A DNA stretch of 64,000 nt, from positions 1,302,001 through 1,366,000 of the forward strand of contig OZ241890.1 of the NCBI GenBank assembly GCA_965203475.1, written 5' to 3'. This document shows, piece by piece, positions 39,220 through 48,530 of the stretch. The notes under the pieces are model-generated. The model ran no database searches. It was not told the DNA's origin and saw only the letters and a program-made list of their open reading frames with translations. The translations under genes and the position numbers were made by a program. Numbering within the stretch: the stretch's first letter is position 1; each line of letters starts with the position of its first letter. The DNA comes from JABDMD01 sp965203475. Lineage in GTDB: Bacteria > Pseudomonadota > Gammaproteobacteria > UBA4575.

Positions 39220-39298
39220 GTTTAATTTTCATTAAAATCAGCAAAAAATATGAAGTCTGAATTTAGAAGTCCGCACTACTCTAAATTTTAAATTTCAT

Positions 39299-39808
39299 TT
39301 ATTGAGAAAGCTTCTTTAACTCTTCTAAAACTCGGTCCGTTAAATCAATTCTACTGCTGGCAAACAAAACAGGCTGAGTAACCAGCAAGTCGTAATTTTC
39401 AGTTTTAGCAACACTGATTATTACTTCCTGTACATCTTTTTGTAATTTCCCCAATTCTTCATTGCGCCTGATATTAAAATCTTCGCGCAATTCGTCTTGT
39501 TGTCGATTATATTCTCTTTTTTTATTAACAATTTCTTTTTCAAGCTCTGTTCTTCTTACATCACTCATAATCGGGCCGTCATTTTTTAGAGTTTCTTCAA
39601 GTTTTAATACCTTATCACGGGCAGCCGTTAATTTTTTATCTCGAGCCGAAAACTCTTCCTCTAGCCCCTTACGTGCAGCTTCAGCTTGTGGAGATTTTTC
39701 CATAATCTTCACCATATTCACAAAACCAATTTTTGTTTCTGCCATAACTAAATATGGCGTGACTAAAATTATTAAAGCAACAAATAATTTAGCTATCCTA
39801 CTTGCCAT
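39299..39808 (-). CDS. skp: Periplasmic chaperone Skp/OmpH
   Basis: Trimeric jellyfish-shaped chaperone that carries unfolded outer-membrane proteins to BamA. 169 residues: signal peptide (about 1-23, ending VMA), a strand KIGFVNMVKIMEKSP, then long helical tentacles (about 45-135, strongly charged, rich in Lys, Glu and Arg) and a terminal strand YDLLVTQPVLFAS. It follows bamA by 21 bases, the normal order. Confidence 0.93.
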   Translation of the reverse strand: MASRIAKLFVALIILVTPYLVMAETKIGFVNMVKIMEKSPQAEAARKGLEEEFSARDKKLTAARDKVLKLEETLKNDGPIMSDVRRTELEKEIVNKKREYNRQQDELREDFNIRRNEELGKLQKDVQEVIISVAKTENYDLLVTQPVLFASSRIDLTDRVLEELKKLSQ

Positions 39809-39829
39809 AATTGAATCTACTCCCTGTCT

Positions 39830-42121
39830 TTAAAAACTTGTTCCCAAGCTAAACTGGAAACTTTCAACATCATCTTCCGATTGATCATTAAAGGGTACAG
39901 CGTATGCAGCTCTTATCCCACCAACAAACGTTAGCCAATTTATCCCTATACCAACTGACCCACGTATTTCACTGGTTTCAAAATCATCAAATTCCTCAAA
40001 TACATTCCCAACATCCACAAACAGGCCCAATCGTGCGTTACTTTTATTGACAAAAGCTAAATCTGGAGGAGGGATTAATACTTCAGTTCTAGCTGTTGCT
40101 AAAAATGCACCTCCAAATGGATCGCCAAACGAATCCCTTGGGCCTAATGAGTTACTTTCGTAACCCCTCACAGAGTCAAATCCTCCCGCTCTAAAATTCT
40201 CAAAAAACGGTAACTCAGTAGTATCGCCGTAACTATCACCATAGCCGATTTCAGTACCGAAAGACAGTGTCAAGCTTTTTGTTAGTGGTAAATATGTCTC
40301 GTTTTCATAGGTGATTTTATAAAATTCTAAATCGCTACCTGGAACAGCCACTTCGACTCTAGCTGACTGACGATTCCCCCTTCCTGTAAATATACTACGG
40401 TTTCTTGTATCGTGTATGAAGTTTACTCCTAATTGAAACTGAACATACTCATCTCCATTTTCTTCTACAAATTCTAAAATTTCTACTGGAGTTCCCGTAC
40501 CTACACCGATATTTGTATTACCTACGACAATATTACCGCCCAAGCGGTCATTTTCTGTAAGAGGAATACTCATATTAGCTCCGATCAAATACCGTTCAGA
40601 ATCAAAGTCTGAAATATCGGCATCTCCGGCATCAGTATCTATGAATGAAAGACTAAATCCGCGACTTACTCCATCAATCGTATAATAAGGATTGGTATAA
40701 GCTAAACTATAAATTGTGTTAACACTGCTCGTATTGATTTGAAACCCTACATTTTTACCAGACCCTAAAAAGTTTTGTTGAGAAACACTGGTAGTTAACA
40801 CAAAACCTTGATTACTTGAGAGACCAGCCCCTATATTAAAACTACCGGCCAAGCGTTCTCTTACGATAATATCAATATCTACAAAATCTTCCGTACCAGG
40901 CACCCGACGTGTTTCAAATTCTACAGTTTCAATAAACGGCAAACGTTGAAGTCGAAGCCTAGACAGTTCAATGTTACTTTCCGAATACCAACCTCCCTCC
41001 ATCTGACGTAATTCACGTCTAAATACTTCATCACGTGTGTTGACATGGCCTAATACATTTACCCTGCGCACATATACCCTTGTTCCAGGATCAATAAACA
41101 TAGTTACTGAAACTGTTTTATTTTCTTCATTAATATCAGGCACAGGATTAACCGTTGGAAAGGCATATCCATCATCACTCAACCTTCTCGAAATTGCTTC
41201 TGTAATATTGATGATTTTCGCCCTTGAATAAACTTCTCCAGGTTCGTATATCGTCATCGCCTCAAGCTCTTCTTTGGGCACCACAAATTTTCCTGCAAGT
41301 TCAATGAACTCAAGCGTGTATTGTTCACCTTCTTCTACATTAATCGTGATGAATATGTCCTCTTTATCCGGGCTGATAGAAACTTGAGTAGAATTGATAT
41401 CAAATCTTAAATACCCTTGATCCAAATAATGTGAACGCAAAGTTTCTAAATCACCCTGTAGTTTCGGTTTAGAATACTGGTCTCTTGAACCCCAAAACTT
41501 ATACCAAGGCAACAGACCTGATTCAAAATCTTTCAATAAATCTTTTTCTTCAAAGTTTTCGTTGCCAACAATTTTAACCTGTTTTATCTTTGCAGCATCT
41601 CCTTCCACTATGATAATGGCAATATCGACACGGTTTCTTGGAAGCTCAGTTACATTAATATCTAGATCGACTCCATACTTACCTGCAGCATAATATTGTT
41701 GTAATAACTCATTCTCTAATCGATCGAAACTAGTACGGTTAAATACTCTCCCGCGCCCCACACCAATATTAGTAAGCGCTTCGTCTAATTGCTCATCGCC
41801 AAAAATTTCATTTCCTTCATAGGTAATGCTTGCGATGGCGGGTCTCTCCTGAACAGTCACTACTAATACATTACTTTCTCTTCGTAATTGAATATCAGTA
41901 AAAAAACCAGATTTATATAACTCACGTATTATATCTGCAGTTTGATTTTCATCTAACTGGTCGCCAACTTTAACGGGCAAAAATGTAAAAACCGTCCCTG
42001 GGTCAATTCGCTCCAGACCTTCAATCTGAATATCATGTAAACGAAATGTCTCTGCGAATACAGGAAAGGAAAAAACTAACAATAAGACAAGCGCAAATCG
42101 CTTGTTAATGTGTACATCCAT
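39830..42121 (-). CDS. bamA: Outer membrane protein assembly factor BamA
   Basis: Core of the BAM complex that folds beta-barrel proteins into the outer membrane. 763 residues. A signal peptide (1-23) is followed by five POTRA domains (about 24-420; the first begins FRLHDIQIEGLERID) and a 16-strand barrel. The loop-6 signature appears as GGFDSVRGYESNSLGPRD (VRGY where VRGF is common). The last residue is Phe, as required for BAM substrates (FQFSLGTSF). Between rseP and skp. Confidence 0.97.
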   Translation of the reverse strand: MDVHINKRFALVLLLVFSFPVFAETFRLHDIQIEGLERIDPGTVFTFLPVKVGDQLDENQTADIIRELYKSGFFTDIQLRRESNVLVVTVQERPAIASITYEGNEIFGDEQLDEALTNIGVGRGRVFNRTSFDRLENELLQQYYAAGKYGVDLDINVTELPRNRVDIAIIIVEGDAAKIKQVKIVGNENFEEKDLLKDFESGLLPWYKFWGSRDQYSKPKLQGDLETLRSHYLDQGYLRFDINSTQVSISPDKEDIFITINVEEGEQYTLEFIELAGKFVVPKEELEAMTIYEPGEVYSRAKIINITEAISRRLSDDGYAFPTVNPVPDINEENKTVSVTMFIDPGTRVYVRRVNVLGHVNTRDEVFRRELRQMEGGWYSESNIELSRLRLQRLPFIETVEFETRRVPGTEDFVDIDIIVRERLAGSFNIGAGLSSNQGFVLTTSVSQQNFLGSGKNVGFQINTSSVNTIYSLAYTNPYYTIDGVSRGFSLSFIDTDAGDADISDFDSERYLIGANMSIPLTENDRLGGNIVVGNTNIGVGTGTPVEILEFVEENGDEYVQFQLGVNFIHDTRNRSIFTGRGNRQSARVEVAVPGSDLEFYKITYENETYLPLTKSLTLSFGTEIGYGDSYGDTTELPFFENFRAGGFDSVRGYESNSLGPRDSFGDPFGGAFLATARTEVLIPPPDLAFVNKSNARLGLFVDVGNVFEEFDDFETSEIRGSVGIGINWLTFVGGIRAAYAVPFNDQSEDDVESFQFSLGTSF

Positions 42122-42149
42122 ATGTAGTCAGTATTACGCTTTATACTTG

Positions 42150-43508
42150 TTATTGTAGTAACCGCTGTATGTCATTATAAAAAGCAAGGCTCATTAGTCC
42201 TGCTAACATAAGTATCCCTACCCTCTGCCCAAATGCTTCAAATTTTTCCGATACAGGACTACCTTTGATCATTTCAATCAAGTAGTAGAACAAATGTCCG
42301 CCATCCAATACCGGAATAGGTAATAAATTTAGTATACCAATACTAATGCTGATAATTGCTAAAGCACCTACAAATGCTGAAAAGCCTATCGCTGCCGATA
42401 CACCTGCATATTCAGCAATGGTTACAGGACCACTGATATTTTTAAGTGAAGCCTCACCTTTGATTAGTTTCCATAAAAGCTTAATAGTCAGAATTGATAC
42501 TTCCCAAGTTTTTACAACGCCTTTAACAGCTGCTTCAAAAACTCCATATCTAACAATTACTTTTTGTGCATCAATTTGTTTTTGATCGACATACGGATAA
42601 GCACCAATTCGACCGATCACCTTGCCATCTTGCTTTTCAGATTTGGGCGTCACAAAAATGTCAATTAACTCTCCATCACGAAGAATCTTCATAGCAATTT
42701 CCACATCTGCATGGTTTTGAATATATTCGACTAACTGCACCCAACTATCGACCTGCATGCCATCGATACTTATCACGCGATCATTACTTTGAATACCAGC
42801 CGACATTGCAGCACCTTTTTTAATTTCTCCAAATACGGGTTGGAATTGATAGCGCCAGGGGGTGATACCAATCTTTTCTAAAAGATTTCCTTCTGAGAGT
42901 AATTGCTTGGTGTCAGTCAAATTTAAATAAACATCACGCTCATCATGATTTTTATCTTCAATCGTTGCTTTTACTGTTCCTTCCTTCAACGCATGATCTA
43001 GTAATTGAATAGAAGTTTGTTGCCACGTGTTAACAGATTCGCCTTCAACGCTTATAAATGTATCGTTAACACTAATTTGTGCCTGTTCTGCAATGCTATT
43101 TGCAGCAATATCTCCCACGGTAGGTTTTATACCTTCAACACCTACAACAAATGTTGCCCAATAGGCAAAAAAAGCAAATATAAAATTGAAAAGCGGGCCT
43201 GCGAAAACGATTGCAAATCTTTTCCAAACGGTTTGATGATTAAATGCTCGTGGTAAGTCTTCTTCAGAAACTTCACCTTCTCTTTCATCAAGCATTTTTA
43301 CATATCCACCCAATGGAATACTTGCTAAAACATATTCTGTTTTATCTACGCCTTTAATTCTGGATAACAGCGGTTTGCCAAAACCGACAGAAAATCGTAA
43401 AACTTTTACCCCAAGTTTTTTTGCAACCCAGTAATGCCCAAATTCATGTACTGTTACAATTACACCAACAGCAACAATAAATGCAAATATATAGCTAATC
43501 CAATGCAT
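42150..43508 (-). CDS. rseP: Site-2 protease RseP
   Basis: Intramembrane zinc protease that cuts RseA after DegS to release sigma-E. 452 residues. The zinc motif HEFGH (21-25) is in the first membrane segment. Two periplasmic PDZ domains follow (about 110-290), the second with AGIQSNDRVISIDGMQV. The C-terminal membrane region has the second active-site motif PIPVLDGGHLFYY. Three bases from dxr. Confidence 0.96.
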   Translation of the reverse strand: MHWISYIFAFIVAVGVIVTVHEFGHYWVAKKLGVKVLRFSVGFGKPLLSRIKGVDKTEYVLASIPLGGYVKMLDEREGEVSEEDLPRAFNHQTVWKRFAIVFAGPLFNFIFAFFAYWATFVVGVEGIKPTVGDIAANSIAEQAQISVNDTFISVEGESVNTWQQTSIQLLDHALKEGTVKATIEDKNHDERDVYLNLTDTKQLLSEGNLLEKIGITPWRYQFQPVFGEIKKGAAMSAGIQSNDRVISIDGMQVDSWVQLVEYIQNHADVEIAMKILRDGELIDIFVTPKSEKQDGKVIGRIGAYPYVDQKQIDAQKVIVRYGVFEAAVKGVVKTWEVSILTIKLLWKLIKGEASLKNISGPVTIAEYAGVSAAIGFSAFVGALAIISISIGILNLLPIPVLDGGHLFYYLIEMIKGSPVSEKFEAFGQRVGILMLAGLMSLAFYNDIQRLLQ

Positions 43509-43510
43509 AC

Positions 43511-44686
43511 TTAATGACTCATGATTGACTGTTGAATATACTTTTCTGCAAACATCCGTGCTTCTTTATCTTTTTCAAGAATTTCATCCAGCTCATCAAC
43601 AGCTTGATGATCAAGTTGTTGCATCGTCTCACTTATAACTATTGGTATATCTGTAAAATGAATGCTCTTCTTTAGAAAATGGTCGACTGCCACTTCGTTT
43701 GCAGCATTCAAAGTAGTAGTTGCACTTTGTTCCGCATGTAATGCTTGGTAGGCAAGATTTAAACATGGGAAACGACGATGATCCGGCGGATAAAATTCAA
43801 GCGCTGCAACTTCTGTTAAATCTAAACATTTCACGCCTGACTCGATTCTTTCTGGCCAAGCTAATGCATGTGCAATCGGTACACGCATATCTGGATAGGC
43901 CATATGCGCGAGCATTGAACCATCTGGATAGGCCACTAGCGAATGAATTATAGATTGTGGATGAATCACAATTTCAACATCTTTTACGTCTGCATTAAAC
44001 AATTTACAGGCCTCAATCAGTTCCAATCCCTTATTCATCATTGTTGCAGAGTCTACTGAAATTTTTCTACCCATGTCCCAGTTTGGATGGGCACATGCTT
44101 CTTCTGGACTAATGCTTTTAAATTCATTTATAGGACGATATAGAAAAGGACCGCCAGATGCCGTGAGTATTATTTTATCAATGGATTGTGGCTCTCCACT
44201 ACTGGGTAGACACTGAAAAACGGCATTATGTTCACTATCAATTGGCAGTAATTGTGAATTATTGTCATTTGCAGCTCGAATCAGCAAATCACCAGACATC
44301 ACCAATGCCTCTTTGTTCGCCAAAAGAATACGTTTACCTGCCTGCGCTGCCGCAATGGTCGCCGGAAGACCAGCAGCACCCACAATAGCTGCCATCACAT
44401 AATCTACATTTTCCAAACGGGCCGCCATTTCTAACCCCTGGTTACCAGCCATAATTTCAGGCCTCTCTTCCTGCGCTGTAAACTTCGCATAAAAACGATC
44501 TACAAGCTCTTCATTTGCTATAACGGCTATCTCTGGCGCGAACTGCTTACATTGCTTATATAAAAGGTCAATATTGCTAAATGTGGAAAGTGCTGTAATC
44601 GAAAATTTATCTAAATGTTTGGAAATCACATCCAATGTATTAATCCCAACGGATCCAGTAGCGCCAAGAATTGATATGTGTTTCAT
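43511..44686 (-). CDS. dxr: 1-deoxy-D-xylulose 5-phosphate reductoisomerase
   Basis: Second enzyme of the MEP isoprenoid pathway, NADPH-dependent. 391 residues from the ATG at 44686, where the NADPH-binding start MKHISILGATGSVGINT begins. A TTG eight codons earlier would overlap cdsA and adds no family sequence. Signatures: LLANKEALVMSGDLL, PIDSEHNAVFQCL, SGGPF and HPNWDMGRKISVDSATMMNKGLE region (about residues 200-223). The cdsA-dxr order is common in this cluster. Confidence 0.97.
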   Translation of the reverse strand: MKHISILGATGSVGINTLDVISKHLDKFSITALSTFSNIDLLYKQCKQFAPEIAVIANEELVDRFYAKFTAQEERPEIMAGNQGLEMAARLENVDYVMAAIVGAAGLPATIAAAQAGKRILLANKEALVMSGDLLIRAANDNNSQLLPIDSEHNAVFQCLPSSGEPQSIDKIILTASGGPFLYRPINEFKSISPEEACAHPNWDMGRKISVDSATMMNKGLELIEACKLFNADVKDVEIVIHPQSIIHSLVAYPDGSMLAHMAYPDMRVPIAHALAWPERIESGVKCLDLTEVAALEFYPPDHRRFPCLNLAYQALHAEQSATTTLNAANEVAVDHFLKKSIHFTDIPIVISETMQQLDHQAVDELDEILEKDKEARMFAEKYIQQSIMSH

Positions 44687-44697
44687 TTCAACGTTAG

Positions 44698-45504
44698 TCA
44701 CAGCAACCAATAGTATCCAATGACAAAACCTGGTGCGGCCGAAGTAATACTGTCAATGCGATCCAGCACCCCTCCATGGCCCGGTAAAATTTTTCCACTA
44801 TCTTTTGCTCCTGCATTTCGTTTGAGTAAGCTTTCATACAAATCACCTACCACCGAAATCATTACAGTAATTACACATAAACAAATAAAATAAATCCAAT
44901 CAGATTTATCCAACTCAAATAATAAAATTCCGATCGATGCGACAATAAAAGATGCAAATAACGCACCCAAAAATCCTTCCCTCGATTTTCCAGGACTTAG
45001 TTCCGGCGCCAGTTTATTTTTACCGAATTTCTTTCCACTAAAATAAGCCGCAATATCGGCCACAGACACCAACACGAATAAAAATAAAAGCATACTGGGT
45101 GCCTCATTATGTAAATAAACTAGCGCCAACCAAGCAGGTACCAGCACTACAAACCCGGAAACCTGAAGTAAACGCGATAACCATTCTTTGTGTAACCACG
45201 CTGGTATATATAAAGCTACCAAAATTACAACTACACCCCACCACAATGCAGCAGTAAAAAAAATTTTTAAAATTTGATCAGACTGTGCATACCACCAAAT
45301 TACAGCAATCATAAGAGATGTGATCACAACATAAATCAACCCTGAAACCAAACGCTGTTTGCCAACTAAGCTCCCCCATTCCCATGCGCCAACTAATGTA
45401 GCCAAAGCAAATATCAATGCAAACCAAGAGTTTGGCAACTGGTAAATACAAAAAATTATAATCGCAGCTAAAGTTAATCCTGTAATAATTCGTTGTTTCA
45501 ACAT
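44698..45504 (-). CDS. cdsA: Phosphatidate cytidylyltransferase
   Basis: Makes CDP-diacylglycerol, the precursor of all phospholipids, in the inner membrane. 268 residues with about eight membrane segments. The C-terminal signature is readable as SPGKSREGFLGA and LPGHGGVLDRIDSI. Thirteen bases from uppS. Confidence 0.96.
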   Translation of the reverse strand: MLKQRIITGLTLAAIIIFCIYQLPNSWFALIFALATLVGAWEWGSLVGKQRLVSGLIYVVITSLMIAVIWWYAQSDQILKIFFTAALWWGVVVILVALYIPAWLHKEWLSRLLQVSGFVVLVPAWLALVYLHNEAPSMLLFLFVLVSVADIAAYFSGKKFGKNKLAPELSPGKSREGFLGALFASFIVASIGILLFELDKSDWIYFICLCVITVMISVVGDLYESLLKRNAGAKDSGKILPGHGGVLDRIDSITSAAPGFVIGYYWLL

Positions 45505-45517
45505 GTTTGATCAGCTT

Positions 45518-46240
45518 CTATGAAACTTGCTCTTGTATAAGACCATATCTTCTTTGTCGAGAGCGATAGCTTGAAAATGCATTTTTTAATTCTTCGACAT
45601 TAAAATCAGGCCACAATATTTCGGTAAAATACAATTCTGTATACGCTAATTGCCATAATAGAAAATTGCTAATTCTCTGCTCACCGCCAGTACGAATAAA
45701 TAAATCAGGAGGTGGCATATTTTCCGTTGCTAAATATTGCTCCAACATTTGCTCATCAAGATCTTCGCTTGCCAGTGTTCCATTTTCAATTTTTTGCGAG
45801 ATTAATTTAATCGCATTTAAAATGTCCCATCTCCCGCCATAGTTCGCAGCAATATTTAAAAATAATTTATCATTATGTGCAGTTAGCTGTTCTGCAGACT
45901 GAATTTTTTTAAATAATTTTTTAGAGAACGCATCTACTTGACCTAAAAATTTAAGGCGAACTCCATTTTCTGCCAAATTGCGAACTTCATTTTCAAGCGA
46001 CTGCATGAATAAATCCATTAACGCAGAAACTTCGGTTTTTGGCCGTTGCCAATTCTCGCTACTAAAGGCAAATAGCGTTAAATATCTCACTCCAGCTTCG
46101 CCACTGGCTTTAATTATTTCCTGTGTTGTTTTAACACCTTCAGAATGACCGGCCGTTCGTGGAAGTTTTCGCTGCTTAGCCCATCGACCATTCCCATCCA
46201 TGATAATTGCAACATGGTTTGGCACAACGTCATCAGACAT
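45518..46240 (-). CDS. uppS: Undecaprenyl diphosphate synthase
   Basis: cis-prenyltransferase making the C55 lipid carrier for peptidoglycan and O-antigen. 240 residues. The active site opens VAIIMDGNGRWAKQR with Asp15. LTLFAFSSENWQRP and PDLFIRTGGEQRISNFLLW are the other signatures. Between frr and cdsA, as in most gammaproteobacteria. Confidence 0.97.
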   Translation of the reverse strand: MSDDVVPNHVAIIMDGNGRWAKQRKLPRTAGHSEGVKTTQEIIKASGEAGVRYLTLFAFSSENWQRPKTEVSALMDLFMQSLENEVRNLAENGVRLKFLGQVDAFSKKLFKKIQSAEQLTAHNDKLFLNIAANYGGRWDILNAIKLISQKIENGTLASEDLDEQMLEQYLATENMPPPDLFIRTGGEQRISNFLLWQLAYTELYFTEILWPDFNVEELKNAFSSYRSRQRRYGLIQEQVS

Positions 46241-46273
46241 GAAATGAATATCAGAGTAATTTAAGAAGGAATT

Positions 46274-46831
46274 TTAAACTTCCATTAAATCTTTTTCTTT
46301 TTGCTCAAGAATGGTCTCAATTTTGTGTATAAACTCATCTGTTAATTTTTGAACATCTTCTTCTGCATCATGTTCCTCATCTTTAGATATCTCTTTTTCT
46401 TTTAACAATTCTTTAAAGTCCGTATTTGCATCTCGACGTATGTTTCGAATTGCAACACGCCCTTTTTCAGCTTCTTGTTTAACAACTTTTACTAAATCTT
46501 TACGACGCTCTTCTGTTAGAGGAGGCATTACGATACGAATTACATTGCCTGCTGTAGTCGGATTCAACCCCAAGTCTGAACTTAATATCGCTTTTTCTAC
46601 ATCTGGAATAATTCCATTTTCCCAAGGGGTGATGGAAATGGTTCGCGCATCTTCCACAGCAACCGTTGCAGCCTGATTAATAGGAACTTGATTCCCGTAA
46701 TACTCAACCATTACATGATCTAACAAGCTAGCATTTGCTCTTCCAGTTCTGACTTTTGACAATTCATGAGTAAGCGCGTCAATACTTTTCCCCATACGAA
46801 TTTTTGCGTCTTTTTTAATATCATCAATCAC
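46274..46831 (-). CDS. frr: Ribosome recycling factor
   Basis: With EF-G splits post-termination ribosomes. 185 residues, standard size. Signatures are LSKVRTGRANASLLDHV, then VEYYGNQVPINQAATV, and the C-terminal helix VKQEAEKGRVAIRNIRRDAN. It begins one base after the end of pyrH. Confidence 0.97.
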   Translation of the reverse strand: MIDDIKKDAKIRMGKSIDALTHELSKVRTGRANASLLDHVMVEYYGNQVPINQAATVAVEDARTISITPWENGIIPDVEKAILSSDLGLNPTTAGNVIRIVMPPLTEERRKDLVKVVKQEAEKGRVAIRNIRRDANTDFKELLKEKEISKDEEHDAEEDVQKLTDEFIHKIETILEQKEKDLMEV

Positions 46832-46832
46832 A

Positions 46833-47558
46833 CTATGCTCCTGTTACCTCTGTTCCTATATTTTCACCAAGTACAATTTTAGTAAGAGCTCCTTGATTAA
46901 ATAAATTAAACACTCGCAATGGAATATTATTATCCCTGCACATAACCAGCGCGGTAGCATCCATTACGGCTAATTTTTGATTTATAGCATCGTCATAGCG
47001 AATACTAGAATACATTTTAGCATTTGGATTTTTCTTTGGATCATCATCAAAGACTCCATCTACTTTAGTTGCCTTCAACATAATATCAGCATTAATTTCT
47101 GATGCGCGTAAACTGGCTGCTGAGTCCGTAGTAAAGTATGGGTTCCCAGTGCCTGCTGCAAACACTACAACACGACCCTTCTCCAAATGCCGAATTGCAC
47201 GTCTTCGTATGTAGTCTTCACACACCTGATTAATTTTAACGGCTGACATCACACGACAATATACATCCAAATTTTCTAAAGCATCTTGTAACGCCAAACT
47301 ATTCATTACTGTAGCTAACATTCCCATTTGATCGCCTGTCACACGATCAATGCCTGTTTGCGCAAGTCCTGCTCCACGAAATATATTTCCACCGCCAATT
47401 ACAATAGCGACTTGCACACCCAGTTGTGTAACATGAACAATTTCGGTAGCAATTTGTGAAATTATTTCTGGGTCAATACCATATTCATATCTTCCCATTA
47501 ATGCTTCACCACTGAGCTTTAATAACACTCGTTGATATTTCGGATTATTTACTGTCAT
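46833..47558 (-). CDS. pyrH: UMP kinase
   Basis: Hexameric bacterial UMP kinase, 241 residues. It opens YQRVLLKLSGEALMG. GGGNIFRG, the GDQMGMLATVMNSLALQ stretch (about 75-92) and FAAGTGNPYFTTDSAA are diagnostic. Downstream of the terminator behind tsf, so it may have its own promoter in the 48-base gap or depend on read-through. Confidence 0.97.
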   Translation of the reverse strand: MTVNNPKYQRVLLKLSGEALMGRYEYGIDPEIISQIATEIVHVTQLGVQVAIVIGGGNIFRGAGLAQTGIDRVTGDQMGMLATVMNSLALQDALENLDVYCRVMSAVKINQVCEDYIRRRAIRHLEKGRVVVFAAGTGNPYFTTDSAASLRASEINADIMLKATKVDGVFDDDPKKNPNAKMYSSIRYDDAINQKLAVMDATALVMCRDNNIPLRVFNLFNQGALTKIVLGENIGTEVTGA

Positions 47559-47570
47559 TTTTTACACATA

Positions 47571-47595
47571 AAAAAAGGGGCTAAGCCCCTTTTTT
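47571..47595 (-). terminator. Intrinsic terminator behind tsf (bidirectional shape)
   Basis: A perfect stem GGGGC/GCCCC with a TAA loop is flanked by six A and six T. The T-tract is in the right place to stop the rpsB-tsf transcript. It lies 11 bases after the tsf stop and just before pyrH, so it separates the rpsB-tsf operon from pyrH-frr, or attenuates between them. Confidence 0.9.
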
Positions 47596-47606
47596 AAATT
47601 TAAGTT

Positions 47607-48488
47607 TTAAGCTTCACTTTCTTTAACTTGTGCCATTACTTCATCTGCAAAACTTTCTGATCTCTTTTCTAACCCTTCGCCTACTTCAAAACGAATAAAT
47701 CGATTGACGGAAGTATTTGCACTTTTTAAATACTTTTCGACGGTTTGGTTATCATCTTTTACAAATGACTGCCCAAGCAAAGTATTTTCTTTAATAAACT
47801 TATTTACTTTTCCTAGTATCATTTTTTCAACTATTTCAGGTGGCTTACCACTGGAGTCTGCTTGCGCTTTAGCAATTTCCTTTTCTTTCTCCAATACATC
47901 AGCAGGAACTTCCTTTTCACTTACGCATATTGGATTTACTGCAGCAACATGCATAGCAATATCTTTACCTACAGCATCCTCACCTGAATGATCTACCAGC
48001 ACACCAATTCGTTTGCCGTGCGCATAACTTGAAACGGAATTTTTCGAGTTTAGTTTTTCAAAGCGACGAACTTTTATATTTTCACCAATTTTAGTAACTA
48101 AATCTAAACGTGTCTGTTCCACAGTTTGTCCAGATGGCATCGCCGTTGAGTTCAACTCATCTACTGAATTCAAAGTCTGGTCTAATACAATCTCAGCCAA
48201 CTGTTTTGAAAAACTCTGGAACTGATCATCTTTAGCTACGAAATCAGTTTCACAATTGACTTCAACAATTGCGGCCTGCTTGCCATCTTCGCCAGCTGCT
48301 ATTGCAATCGTACCTTCAGCAGCAATTCGGCCCGCTTTTTTATCGGCTTTAGCCTGACCAGATTTACGCATCTGATCCATTGCAGCTTCCATGTCACCAT
48401 TACATTCTATTAATGCTTTTTTACATTCCATCATCCCTGCGCCCGTTCGTTCGCGCAATTCTTTTACCATTGATGCTTTAATGTCCAT
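47607..48488 (-). CDS. tsf: Elongation factor Ts
   Basis: Nucleotide-exchange factor for EF-Tu. 293 residues. The N-terminal domain has VKELRERTGAGMMECKKAL (8-26) and the core has the EF-Tu-contact motif TDFV (in NCETDFVAKDDQF). Second gene of the rpsB-tsf operon, 42 bases after rpsB. Confidence 0.97.
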   Translation of the reverse strand: MDIKASMVKELRERTGAGMMECKKALIECNGDMEAAMDQMRKSGQAKADKKAGRIAAEGTIAIAAGEDGKQAAIVEVNCETDFVAKDDQFQSFSKQLAEIVLDQTLNSVDELNSTAMPSGQTVEQTRLDLVTKIGENIKVRRFEKLNSKNSVSSYAHGKRIGVLVDHSGEDAVGKDIAMHVAAVNPICVSEKEVPADVLEKEKEIAKAQADSSGKPPEIVEKMILGKVNKFIKENTLLGQSFVKDDNQTVEKYLKSANTSVNRFIRFEVGEGLEKRSESFADEVMAQVKESEA

Positions 48489-48530
48489 GCCTATTCCTAC
48501 TTAATTCGATTGTCTTTTAATTAATTGAAA

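Noticed and set aside
47571..47595. Riboswitch or leader of pyrH
   Set aside because: The structure is one short GC stem with A and T tracts, a plain intrinsic terminator placed right behind tsf.
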